A DNA stretch of 64,000 bases from Candidatus Accumulibacter aalborgensis. Lineage in GTDB: Bacteria; Pseudomonadota; Gammaproteobacteria; Burkholderiales; Rhodocyclaceae. A program made the translations under genes and the position numbers. Below the pieces are notes generated by a model that was given only the letters and a program-made list of their open reading frames with translations, ran no database searches and had not been told where the DNA came from. The stretch covers positions 1 to 64,000 of the forward strand of contig NZ_FLQX01000002.1 in NCBI RefSeq assembly GCF_900089955.1. Reading direction: 5' to 3'. Shown one piece after another: positions 1 through 8,124 of the stretch; within the stretch, counting starts at the first letter, position 1; every line of letters starts with the position of its first letter.

Positions 1-177
1 CTGTCCTCTACTCTACCCGACGGCTCCTTCACTATATGTTTGTTTGAATGTTAGACCTGACCCAATCGCGTGACGCGTCAGGGCTGTGCTTGACGCCCTT
101 TCATGGAGGGTCATATACTCTCGTTGGTACCGTCTGATTTCCTATCCTTTCTTAAAACACGCATTAGGATGACACTC

Positions 178-2286
178 ATGGCAACATTCTTGTTTAGTGG
201 TCTTAGCAATGGAGGGACCATCGCTTTTAACCCGGTCAACGATATCCTAAGTTTCGACTCATCGACGATTGCGGCCGCAAGTGTCGCTGTAAGCTCGCCA
301 AACACGTCCAGCGCGCTGTTCAGCGCAGCGGGTAAAGTCGTGCGGGTGGATGGCCTTTCTCTCGCTCAAGTCTCAGTCACAAACGTGACATTTGCAGACG
401 GCAGCAGGATATTAGTCGGTGATGGCAGTGTTTCCACTTTATCTGACGAACTCGGCAACACGCTTTCTGGTACAAAGTTCGGCGATCTGATTCTGGGGTT
501 AGGGGGCAACGACTCGATAATGGGCGGTATGGGCAACGACGTGCTCATTGGTGGCGGTGGAAATGACACTCTGGATGGGGGACCATGGTCTGTCATCGGC
601 ACTACCGACGCCAACGGGGGGCAGCCATATTTTCTAACTGGCATTTCGTCGCCTGAGCTGTCGCAGGACGGGCACTACCTAGTTTGGATGGGATTGGGCT
701 CTAGTCAAATAGTGGAGTTTCGCAAGGATCTCGTTACGGGACAAGTTGACTTGATACAGGCCACCGCTAACCTCCAGACTGTTTCTGTCTCGGCGGACGG
801 TCGATTTGTCGCCATGCAGTCGTTCGCTCAGCTTGTTCCGGGTGGGTCGGGAACCTCAACCGATGTCTACGTCAAAGATCTTCAGACTGGCGGGATAGTG
901 AGGGCCTCGACCACTGCAGCTGGAGTGGCGGGCCGCTTCACTGTATTTGGTTCAGAGATTGCCGATGACGGACGCCATATTGGATTCCTTACCGGCTCCC
1001 CCATCCCAGGCGTCGGGGATTCGTTTGGCCCCGGCTTGGACAACCAACTTGTCGTGAAGAACCTGGACACGGGTGCCGTCAGTGCGGTCACGGTCGGTAC
1101 TGGACTCCACGGCGGCACGGCCTTTGGCGACTATCAAATGTCCGCCAATGCACGTTTCGTCGCGTTCTCCAGTAATGGCACTCTTGTGGCGAGTGATACT
1201 GACGCCTCGTTCGACGTTTATGTCAAGGACATGGAGACAAATACTCTCACCCTTGCTTCGGTAGCGCCGGACGGATCGAACCTGAATGGCGCCTTCAATG
1301 TGGATATGAGCTCCGACGGGCAATTTGTAACCTTCCTTAGCGGTACTGATGTTCAGAAGCCCCTCAGCCTCTATTGGCGCAACATGGAGACGGCAGAAGT
1401 CCGGCTAGTGAGCCTTTCGGCAACAAACAGCCCGTTTGGCGGACTGCAGCAGAGCTCTGGGCCCGCAATCTCCGACGACGGGCGGTTCATAGTTTTTCAG
1501 GGGCTGCGGGCGGCTTCTGCAAGTTCTTTCGTCGACGACGGTATTCGAGTTTGGGATCGTGACACCGGACAGATTGCGTTAGTATCGAAGGCTATTGATG
1601 GATCGCTTGCCACGGGCGTGGAACCAGCGATTTCCGGCGATGGTCGACTCATCACGTTTCGGAGCAAAGCGTCAAATATTGTTTCGGGAGATGCAAACGG
1701 ATCTGAGGATATTTTTGTACTCGGCAATCCGCTTTACAGCGGTCCACAGCCTGCTGGAGCTGGAGGTATTGACGTCGCGGTCTTCAGCGGCAACCTCACC
1801 AACTACGCGCTTACCAAGACTGGCAGCAGTTATACTGTCCGGGATCTGACCGGTACCGACGGCATAGACACTATATCGAATGTTGAACGCCTGAAATTCG
1901 CCAATGTCAGTCTTGCACTCGACGTCGATGGGAACGCCGGCAAAGTGGCCAAGATACTTGGTGCCGTCTTCGGCAGAGAATCCGTATCCAACAAAGAGTA
2001 TGTCGGTATAGGATTAAACCTGATCGACGGTGGAATGACCTACGAAGCATTGGCGGGATTGGCCATCGGCGTTACCGGAAAAAAGGCGCCAGTCGACGTT
2101 GTCGACCTACTGTGGACTAATGTAGTCGGAAGTCACCCAAGCCCCGGTCAAGCCCAACCATTTGTCGATATGTTGAACAATGGAATGACTACAGCCGCCT
2201 TGGTAGTCCTAGCTAGTGACACCGCTTTAAACCAAATAAACGTCAACTTGGTTGGCCTGCAGCAGACTGGGTTGGAGTATATTTAG
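178..2286 (+). CDS. Secreted RTX-like / TolB-like beta-propeller protein
   Basis: This is probably an exported calcium-binding protein of about 702 residues with unknown target. The N-terminus is a short beta-rich segment without a classical signal peptide. Glycine-Asp RTX-like nonapeptides follow (about residues 98-134; motifs such as GGMGNDVLIG and GGGGNDTLDGG). About six TolB/PD40-like propeller repeats come next (about 145-520; recurring SxDGRxVxF and VYVKDxxT motifs). The C-terminal module resembles DUF4214 and ends GLEYI. RTX repeats with no Sec signal suggest type I secretion, but no ABC/MFP/TolC export genes are adjacent. The ATG at 178 is preferred over the one at 103 because AGGA lies 8 bp upstream and the resulting MATFLF start is typical of such proteins. 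The coding sequence looks less GC-rich than its neighbours, which may mean acquisition. The last 124 residues match the protease at 20754. Confidence 0.8.
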   Translation: MATFLFSGLSNGGTIAFNPVNDILSFDSSTIAAASVAVSSPNTSSALFSAAGKVVRVDGLSLAQVSVTNVTFADGSRILVGDGSVSTLSDELGNTLSGTKFGDLILGLGGNDSIMGGMGNDVLIGGGGNDTLDGGPWSVIGTTDANGGQPYFLTGISSPELSQDGHYLVWMGLGSSQIVEFRKDLVTGQVDLIQATANLQTVSVSADGRFVAMQSFAQLVPGGSGTSTDVYVKDLQTGGIVRASTTAAGVAGRFTVFGSEIADDGRHIGFLTGSPIPGVGDSFGPGLDNQLVVKNLDTGAVSAVTVGTGLHGGTAFGDYQMSANARFVAFSSNGTLVASDTDASFDVYVKDMETNTLTLASVAPDGSNLNGAFNVDMSSDGQFVTFLSGTDVQKPLSLYWRNMETAEVRLVSLSATNSPFGGLQQSSGPAISDDGRFIVFQGLRAASASSFVDDGIRVWDRDTGQIALVSKAIDGSLATGVEPAISGDGRLITFRSKASNIVSGDANGSEDIFVLGNPLYSGPQPAGAGGIDVAVFSGNLTNYALTKTGSSYTVRDLTGTDGIDTISNVERLKFANVSLALDVDGNAGKVAKILGAVFGRESVSNKEYVGIGLNLIDGGMTYEALAGLAIGVTGKKAPVDVVDLLWTNVVGSHPSPGQAQPFVDMLNNGMTTAALVVLASDTALNQINVNLVGLQQTGLEYI

Positions 2287-2292
2287 CAGCGC

Positions 2293-2329
2293 GTAGGGTG
2301 CAATAAGCGAAGCGCATAGCACCGCCTAC
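2293..2329. repeat. Imperfect palindromic intergenic repeat
   Basis: Arms GTAGG-GTGC and GCAC-CG-CCTAC flank an inner near-palindrome (AAGCG/CGC). The unit begins just after the stop of the secreted protein gene. Elements that look like this are scattered through many proteobacterial genomes. Only one copy was noticed in this window, so its status as a dispersed repeat is inferred from memory of similar elements. Confidence 0.4.
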
Positions 2330-2673
2330 CGAATACCGGAGTCGACCGCAGGCGAGAGTCCCAAGGTAGAGTAGCTGCGAGCAATCGGGGACAGGCCACC
2401 GCTACCCCGCGGCCCGATCTCCTCCAGCTTCAACCACTGCACTCGGGAAAACGCGTTCCGGCTATGGGTCACCAAGGCCGCGCCGAGGCTAGTGGCATGG
2501 GCGGCGATGAGGGTGTCCATCGGGCCGATGGGCACCCCGTGGCGCTCCCGATCTGCCCGGATGTACACCTCGTCCACAGCGAAACGAAACGCCTTGGGCA
2601 AGCGCACCTCCTGGCTGTTGCCTTGCTTGAACACTTTGGCGTAATCATCTGGCGCCTCCTGTCGTGGCAGCAT
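2326..2673 (-). pseudogene. VapB-VapC toxin-antitoxin relic (in-frame fusion)
   Basis: This 115-residue frame starts like a VapB antitoxin (AKVFKQGNSQEVRLPKAFRF, then DEVYI). Near residue 40 it continues directly as the C-terminal third of a VapC PIN-domain toxin (GVPIGPMDTLIAAHA, then LVTHSRNAFSRV). The antitoxin's C-terminal toxin-binding part and the first two thirds of the toxin, including its N-terminal catalytic aspartate, are missing. The simplest explanation is one internal deletion that happened to keep the frame. The last 30 or so residues run past the normal VapC end into unrelated sequence and stop inside the palindromic repeat. It should have no RNase activity. Whether the chimeric peptide is made is unknown. 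Confidence 0.7.
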
Positions 2674-2748
2674 TCAAGCATAGACACAACAGTGCAGAAA
2701 AACCTCTACGAATTTCCCGCTCCAGAACGTTTACAAGGGCACCGGCGC

Positions 2749-3714
2749 TCACTCGGGCGGACACGCATCCTCCATCACCGCCTCGATCTCGCTCACCGGC
2801 AGATCAAAAAACCGCGCGATCTCCGCTGCCACATCTCCCTGCGCCAGCCGCTCGCGCACCTCCGCCTTCCAGCCGTCGAGCCCTAGACTCAAGGAGCGCC
2901 CGGCCTTCTCGCCCGCCACCGTTTCGCCGCCCAACTCGGCGTACTTGTTGGCGTAGCCGCGCGGGGTGATCATCAGGCCTTCATCGATGAAGGTGCTGCT
3001 GTTGCCGATCAACACGGTGGTAAGCATGCCGATATCGCAGTCGGCCATCTGCGCGAGAGTCGTAAGCTGGATCGACTGCTTCTTCCGGTAGGCGGACTTG
3101 ACCACCGCCACCGGCGTTTCCGGCGAGCGATGCTTGAGCAGGATGCGCCGGGCCTCGACGATCTGGCCGGTGCGGCGGCCGCTCCTCGGGTTGTAGAGCG
3201 CGACGACGAAGTCGGCGCGCGCTGCGGCGTCGAGCCGGCGGGCGATGACCGGCCAGGGCGTGAGCAGGTCGGAAAGCGAGATCGAGCAGAAGTCGTGCGT
3301 CAGCGGTGCGCCGACCAGCGCTGCACAAGCGGAGAGCGCCGTGGCGCCGGGGACGACCTCGACGGTGATTCCCGATCCGGGCCGCCAGCCGGATTGCAGC
3401 AACACTTCGTAGGTCGGGCCGGCCATACCGTAGACGCCGATGTCGCCCGACGAGATCACCGCTACGGTCTTGCCCTGGCGCGCGTGCTCCCAGGCTTCAT
3501 TGCAGCGATCGAGTTCCTCGGTCATTCCCTTGCGGATGACTTCCTTGCCTTCGAGGAGGTCGTGCACCAGCTTGACGTAAGTCGAATAACCGATGACCAC
3601 GTCGGCCTCGGCGATGGCGGAGCGGGCACGGTAGCTCATGTGCTCCTGAGCACCAGGGCCGAAGCCCACGAGAATGATTTTGCCGGTTATGGGGGCGGTG
3701 TCGGGTGCGTTCAT
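2749..3714 (-). CDS. cobJ: Precorrin-3B / cobalt-factor III C17-methyltransferase
   Basis: SAM-dependent methyltransferase that methylates C17 and contracts the corrin ring. The N-terminal glycine-rich motif of the family is visible (ILVGFGPG, residues 14-21), followed by SSGDIGVYGMAG and the VVPGATALSACAALVGAPL segment that lines the SAM/substrate cleft. The core family length is about 240-250 residues. This protein has 321, with a C-terminal tail of about 60 residues (ending in an IARFFDLP-containing helix-like stretch) of unclear purpose. Its ATG overlaps the stop of the upstream cobE by four bases (ATGA), indicating translational coupling. It is the last gene of the riboswitch-headed operon. 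With CbiX, CbiD and CbiG present, the substrate is probably the cobalt-containing intermediate. Confidence 0.93.
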   Translation of the reverse strand: MNAPDTAPITGKIILVGFGPGAQEHMSYRARSAIAEADVVIGYSTYVKLVHDLLEGKEVIRKGMTEELDRCNEAWEHARQGKTVAVISSGDIGVYGMAGPTYEVLLQSGWRPGSGITVEVVPGATALSACAALVGAPLTHDFCSISLSDLLTPWPVIARRLDAAARADFVVALYNPRSGRRTGQIVEARRILLKHRSPETPVAVVKSAYRKKQSIQLTTLAQMADCDIGMLTTVLIGNSSTFIDEGLMITPRGYANKYAELGGETVAGEKAGRSLSLGLDGWKAEVRERLAQGDVAAEIARFFDLPVSEIEAVMEDACPPE

Positions 3715-4139
3715 GGGGAGATCCGTGCAATGGAGACTGTCGCGTTACGGCCATCGGGGCCTTGCGCCTTGTGTTTTTCGATGAGCAGCTCGTTCTTGTT
3801 GCCGGCGCCGGCAGCGAGCAGCGCGGCGGCTTCGGAAACCGAAGGCGTGCCGGTGTACTTGCGCACTGTTTCCGAGGGGTTGGGCACTTCGACCGCGGCG
3901 AGTTCGGCGGCCGGGTAGAAGCGGACCTGCCAGCCGTTGGCCGTTGCCACCTGCAGCAGACCGATTTCGTCGGCCTTGAGGTCGATGCTCGCCACCGCCC
4001 GTACGTCGGCCAGACGCCCGCCGCAGGCAGCCAGTGCTTCTTCGATGACGCGGACAATCGTCGCCGCCGGTGTCCCCCGGTCACAGCCGAGACCGAGGGC
4101 GATCGGCTCACGCCGCGCTACCGCCGACGCGCGGCTCAT
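3711..4139 (-). CDS. cobE: CobE / CbiG C-terminal domain protein
   Basis: Small (142-residue) cobalamin biosynthesis protein matching the C-terminal domain of CbiG, known as CobE when separate. Diagnostic segments are LGLGCDRGTP near the start, SIDLKADEIGL in the middle and the PSVSEAAALLAAG helix. In anaerobic pathways the equivalent domain is part of the CbiG lactone-opening enzyme (cobalt-precorrin-5A hydrolase). The CbiG N-terminal part is encoded immediately upstream, so here one function appears to be split into two coupled genes. The start at 4139 is chosen because it overlaps the cbiG stop as ATGA and gives the expected length. A longer upstream frame to 4325 would overlap cbiG deeply and is arginine-rich, out-of-frame translation. 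Confidence 0.88.
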   Translation of the reverse strand: MSRASAVARREPIALGLGCDRGTPAATIVRVIEEALAACGGRLADVRAVASIDLKADEIGLLQVATANGWQVRFYPAAELAAVEVPNPSETVRKYTGTPSVSEAAALLAAGAGNKNELLIEKHKAQGPDGRNATVSIARISP

Positions 4140-4879
4140 GCGCTGCGACCCGGCCGGTAGATGATCCGCTTGCCGGCCAAGCGGGACGCATACTCGGCCG
4201 GCAGCTCGCGCGCGCTGATCCAGAGAACGGCGGCAAAGCGCTCGGGATCGACGTCTTCGAGGCGCTTGAAGCAGTGCACGTTGGCCGGCAGGGGAACGCT
4301 GCGACCGTTGGCGTGCTGCGTCCACCAGTCGCTGCTGCCGGCTTCCTGCACCAAGGCCACAGGCTCGTCGTTGACCACCGCGGCGCTGGCGCGGACCAGT
4401 TCGGCGTGTGTCGCCTCGAAGGTCCAGCCGAGTTCTCGGCCGAGCAGGTCGACGGCCAGCGTCTGGCGGGCGTCGGAAGCGGTGGTCAGCACCGGCGTCG
4501 CGCCGAGCGCGGTGGCAAGGTGGCCGGCCAGCGCGTTGGCGCCGCCGAGGTGGCCGGAGAGGACAGGAATGGCGAACCTGCCGGCCTCGTCGACGACTAC
4601 CACCGCCGGGTCAAGCTCCTTGCCACGCAGGTGCGGCGCGATCAGGCGGACAACGGCACCGAGCGAAACGATGGCCACGATTCCGTTGAAAGCGGCAAAC
4701 AGCGCCGGCACCTGGTCGCCGACCTTGCCGGCGTAGCAGTGCGCCGCGCCGGGTGCGGCAGCTTCGGCTTGGCGAGCAAACTTGTCCGGGGCGAACAACT
4801 GCGCGCCGGGCAACGCGGCGACAACCCGGCCGGCCAGCGCGATACCGTGGCGTGTGATCGAGACGACGGCGACCTTCAT
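4136..4879 (-). CDS. cbiG: CbiG, cobalt-precorrin-5A hydrolase (N-terminal and core part)
   Basis: Opens the delta-lactone of cobalt-precorrin-5A and releases acetaldehyde in the anaerobic corrin route. The start MKVAVVSITRHG, the segment SLGAVVRLIAPHL near residue 75 and the conserved VLSGHLGGANALA motif near residue 105 are typical of the CbiG N-terminal and central domains. At 247 residues it lacks the usual C-terminal domain, which is carried by the adjacent cobE. It overlaps both neighbours by four bases (cobI stop at 4876, cobE start at 4139). CbiG, CbiD and CbiX together argue for early cobalt insertion, because the aerobic pathway uses CobG/CobF and CobNST instead. Confidence 0.92.
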   Translation of the reverse strand: MKVAVVSITRHGIALAGRVVAALPGAQLFAPDKFARQAEAAAPGAAHCYAGKVGDQVPALFAAFNGIVAIVSLGAVVRLIAPHLRGKELDPAVVVVDEAGRFAIPVLSGHLGGANALAGHLATALGATPVLTTASDARQTLAVDLLGRELGWTFEATHAELVRASAAVVNDEPVALVQEAGSSDWWTQHANGRSVPLPANVHCFKRLEDVDPERFAAVLWISARELPAEYASRLAGKRIIYRPGRSA

Positions 4880-5676
4880 GCGCTCTCGGTGGCCAGTGTT
4901 TTCAGCGTGGCCAGCGCATCCTTGCGTGAGCGGCAGCCACGACGCAGTTCGCCGCGCTCGCGCTTGGGGTTCTGAACCAGCATCAGCGACAGGTAATTGG
5001 CCTTTTCACCTTTCAAGGTGGCCAGGTCGTGCACGACGCGTTCGTCGGGAGCGCCGACCTTTTCGACGAAACAACTGGTATTGAGCAGACCGCGGCGCTC
5101 GAGCAACTCGATGATCTCATCGACCAGCGGCTTGACCTTGAGCAGGACAACGGTATCGAACTCGTCGAGCAGGTGGTCGATGACGCCAACGCCGTAGGCG
5201 GCGGGGATCACGGCCAGCGTTTCGTCCTCCTCGGCCAGCGTGATGCCGGTGCTGGCGGCCGCCGCAGCGAAGGAGCTGACACCGGGAATCGTCTCCACGG
5301 CGACTTCGGGAACGAGTTCGCGGACGACACGCGCAAGATGGCCGAAGGTCGAGAAGGTCGATGCGTCGCCTTCGACGAGGAAGACGAGGTCGCGGCCGTC
5401 GGCCAGCAGTTCGACGGTGCGTGCCGCGGCGCGCGCCCAGGCCTTGGTCAGGATCTCCGCATCGCGAGTCATCGGGAAGATCAACTGCTCGGCATCGTCC
5501 GGAATGGCCAGTCCGCCGCGCGCAACGATCGACAACGCGTACGACGTCTCTTCGGCTTTCTTGACCGGATACAGCCAGCGGGTACCGGATTCGAGGACTG
5601 TCCACGCGCGGCGGGTGATCAGTTCAGGGTCGCCGGGGCCCAGAGAGGCGCCGATCAGTTTTCCGTAAGCGGGCAT
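4876..5676 (-). CDS. cobI: Precorrin-2 / cobalt-factor II C20-methyltransferase
   Basis: SAM-dependent methyltransferase that adds the C20 methyl group, the first methylation after precorrin-2 or cobalt-sirohydrochlorin. Family motifs in order are GASLGPGDPELITRRA (about residues 9-24), VFLVEGDASTFSTFGHL (about 97-113) and the IPGVSSFAAAAASTGI cleft (about 129-144). Length (266 residues) is slightly above the family norm because of an Arg/Lys-rich C-terminal tail of about 25 residues. The start at 5676 has a clear AAGGAG ribosome-binding site inside the end of cobL, which it overlaps by about 20 bases. It lies in the middle of the minus-strand cobalamin operon. Confidence 0.93.
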   Translation of the reverse strand: MPAYGKLIGASLGPGDPELITRRAWTVLESGTRWLYPVKKAEETSYALSIVARGGLAIPDDAEQLIFPMTRDAEILTKAWARAAARTVELLADGRDLVFLVEGDASTFSTFGHLARVVRELVPEVAVETIPGVSSFAAAAASTGITLAEEDETLAVIPAAYGVGVIDHLLDEFDTVVLLKVKPLVDEIIELLERRGLLNTSCFVEKVGAPDERVVHDLATLKGEKANYLSLMLVQNPKRERGELRRGCRSRKDALATLKTLATESA

Positions 5677-6947
5677 TCTTTCTCCTTGTTAGCGGTGATG
5701 ATCCACACCGGGTTCTGGGCGACCAGCCGGTGCATGTCGAGAATCGGCTGGCTGCGGCTGGCCTGGAGCTGGACGACGTCCCAGGTGGCACCAACGGCGA
5801 CCAGCGCGGTGGTGGCGGTGGCGAGGTTTTCAAGGGTGACGAGGTTGATCACCAGACGTCCTTGGGGTTGCAGGCGGGCCATGATCAAGCGAATCAAGTC
5901 GCCGAGTTCGCCGCCCGAACCGCCGATGAAGACGGCATCCGGGTCCGGCCAGGTGTCGAGCTGAGCCGGCGCCTTGCCCTCGACCAGCGTGTAGTTGCCG
6001 ATGCGAAAGCGGGCGGCATTGGCTCGCGCGTTGGCAGCGTCGCCTGGGTTCTTCTCGATCGCCCAGACGTGACCCAGCGGGGCCAGTCGCGCCGCTTCGA
6101 GGCCGACCGACCCGGAACCGGCGCCGATATCCCAAACCATCGCGTCGGCCGTCAGACGCAGCCGGGCCAGCGAAACGGCGCGCACTTCCTGCTTGGTGAT
6201 CAAGCCCTTGTCCGGAGCGCGCTGCTGGTATTCGAGGTCGTCGAAACCGAAAGTGGCTTGGCGGGCGTCGGCTGGACGTTCGACGAGAACGACATTCGGC
6301 TCGGGAAATTCGCGGCTGGCGGCCTCAGCGGCAGTCAGATCCGGAAAGACCTGCTCGTCGGCCAGGAGCAGGCGGCAGGCAACCGACAGCTTCGGCTCGT
6401 CGCCATGGCCAGCGGCGATGAGCGCCCGCGCCAGCCGCGCCGGGCTGTTTTCCGGCCCGGTGAACACCGCTACCAGTGGATGCAGCGCGATGGTCCGCAT
6501 CACCGGGTACAGGCCGTGCCCAGGCCCCGCACCGACGAACCACTCGCCGGCGTCGGTACTGTGGCAGGAGGCAATGCGCAGTTTCTGCCAGGGCTTGTGG
6601 AAGCGGGCGCAGGCCACTTGCACGGTCGACGGCGCCGGCAGAATATCGACGGCCGCCACGCCGAGTCTGCCGATCAGGAAAGAGGCAATGCCGTGGCACA
6701 GGGGGTCGCCGGTGGCCAGCACGACGACCGACTGCCCGACAGCGTGGGCAGATTGTATCCATTCCGGAACCCTGCCGAGTTGGCCATCCATGTCTTTCAG
6801 TGTCCGGTCGGCCGGCAGGTGTGGGCGCACCAGAGCAAGCGTGCGGCCGGCACCGATGACCAGGTCGGCGGCGCCAAGGCACCGGCAGGCGTGGTCGGAC
6901 AGGCCCGCCCAGCCGTCGTCGAGGATGCCGATCAGCGTGCAAGCCAT
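5655..6947 (-). CDS. cobL: Precorrin-6Y C5,15-methyltransferase (decarboxylating), CbiE-CbiT fusion
   Basis: Bifunctional enzyme that methylates C5 and C15 and removes the C12 acetate carboxyl. The N-terminal half is CbiE-like (TLIGILDDGWAGLS start, ATGDPLCHGIA, PAPSTVQVACAR). The C-terminal half is CbiT-like, a Rossmann methyltransferase with motif I VWDIGAGSGSVGLEAA, then AIEKNP and VFIGGSGGEL. ATG at 6947 is preferred; an ATG at 6977 would add ten residues and overlap cbiD. Neither has a well-spaced Shine-Dalgarno sequence, so the start is uncertain. The product is about 430 residues, in line with CobL. The reductase acting just before it (CobK/CbiJ) is not encoded nearby. Confidence 0.93.
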   Translation of the reverse strand: MACTLIGILDDGWAGLSDHACRCLGAADLVIGAGRTLALVRPHLPADRTLKDMDGQLGRVPEWIQSAHAVGQSVVVLATGDPLCHGIASFLIGRLGVAAVDILPAPSTVQVACARFHKPWQKLRIASCHSTDAGEWFVGAGPGHGLYPVMRTIALHPLVAVFTGPENSPARLARALIAAGHGDEPKLSVACRLLLADEQVFPDLTAAEAASREFPEPNVVLVERPADARQATFGFDDLEYQQRAPDKGLITKQEVRAVSLARLRLTADAMVWDIGAGSGSVGLEAARLAPLGHVWAIEKNPGDAANARANAARFRIGNYTLVEGKAPAQLDTWPDPDAVFIGGSGGELGDLIRLIMARLQPQGRLVINLVTLENLATATTALVAVGATWDVVQLQASRSQPILDMHRLVAQNPVWIITANKEKECPLTEN

Positions 6948-6954
6948 GGGCAAG

Positions 6955-8124
6955 TCAGGCGAAAGCACGGACTTCATCCTCTTCGACGCGGACGATGAAG
7001 CGCCCCTCGAAATCGCAAACCAGGATCGTCAGCCGATACGGACCCGGGTAACAGGCTTTGAGGCTCTGGATCGCGCGGCCGGCAAGCGCGCGGTGAAAGG
7101 CTTCGGTCAGTCCCAGCACGGCCAGGCGCTCGGCGGCGAAGCGGGCCGTCTCGGCAGAGCGAATCGCCTCGACGAGGTCCGCCGGCGCACCGACGCCTTG
7201 CGCCGCTTCGGCAAGCAGGTCACGGTCGATCTCGGCCTTCCAGGCGTGCGTCACGGCCAGTCCCTGGCCCATCTTGGTCAGTTTGCCGACCATCGCGCCG
7301 ACGTAGACATGGGCCATTTCCCGTTTGGCGGCGCTCTGGAAAGCGGCCTTGACGAAATCGCCCATTTGCACGAAGCACGCTTCAGCGAACTCCGGCAGTT
7401 GGCGCATGGCGAACTTCTCGGTGCGTCCGCCCGTGGTGAAAACGACGCACGTCTGGCCTTGTCTCGCCGCCACCTCAACTGCCTGCACGACGCTGGCGCG
7501 GAAGGCTGCGGTCGAGTAGGGCCGCACGATGCCGGTGGTGCCGAGGATCGAAATGCCGCCCAGGATGCCGAGACGCGCATTGAGCGTCTTTCTGGCCATT
7601 TCCTCGCCGCCGGGCACCGAAAGGGTGACCGCCAGGCCGTCGTGGACCAGCAGTTCGCCAGCGGCAGCGCGCACGTTGTCACGGATATTGCGCTGCGGCA
7701 CCGGGTTGATCGCCGGGCCGCCGACTTCGAGGCCGAGGCCGTCCATGGTGACGGTACCGACGCCAGGGCCGCCGTGCAGTTCGATCTCGCCGGCGCGCTG
7801 CGGCAACAGCCGCACGTCGGCGGTCATGTGCGCGCCGTGCGTGGCGTCAGGATCGTCGCCGGCGTCCTTGACGATCACCGCATGCGCGCGGCGCTCGGGG
7901 CCATCGCCGTCGACGCGGCCGTCGCTGACGGCAAAGCTGACCTCGCGGCCGTTTGGCAGGTGGCAGGTGACACTCTCCGGTACCTCGCCGTTCACCATTC
8001 CCAGCGTTGCGGCGCGGGCTGCCGCCGCCGAGCAGGCGCCAGTGGTAAAGCCGGTGCGGTTGCCGCGGCTGCGTCGCGTATCGGACTTGCGAATCTTGGG
8101 CTGCGCATGCCCGCCCTCGCTCAT
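6955..8124 (-). CDS. cbiD: CbiD, cobalt-precorrin-5B C1-methyltransferase
   Basis: Methylates C1 of cobalt-precorrin-5B in the anaerobic corrin pathway. The hallmark GNRTGFTTGACSAAAARAA motif sits at residues 21-39. Further family segments are GPGVGTVTMDGLGLEVGGPAINPVP and LGILGGISILGTTGIVRPYS. At 389 residues it has the usual length. It overlaps the cobH stop by four bases (ATGA). Together with CbiG it marks the oxygen-independent chemistry branch. Confidence 0.95.
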   Translation of the reverse strand: MSEGGHAQPKIRKSDTRRSRGNRTGFTTGACSAAAARAATLGMVNGEVPESVTCHLPNGREVSFAVSDGRVDGDGPERRAHAVIVKDAGDDPDATHGAHMTADVRLLPQRAGEIELHGGPGVGTVTMDGLGLEVGGPAINPVPQRNIRDNVRAAAGELLVHDGLAVTLSVPGGEEMARKTLNARLGILGGISILGTTGIVRPYSTAAFRASVVQAVEVAARQGQTCVVFTTGGRTEKFAMRQLPEFAEACFVQMGDFVKAAFQSAAKREMAHVYVGAMVGKLTKMGQGLAVTHAWKAEIDRDLLAEAAQGVGAPADLVEAIRSAETARFAAERLAVLGLTEAFHRALAGRAIQSLKACYPGPYRLTILVCDFEGRFIVRVEEDEVRAFA

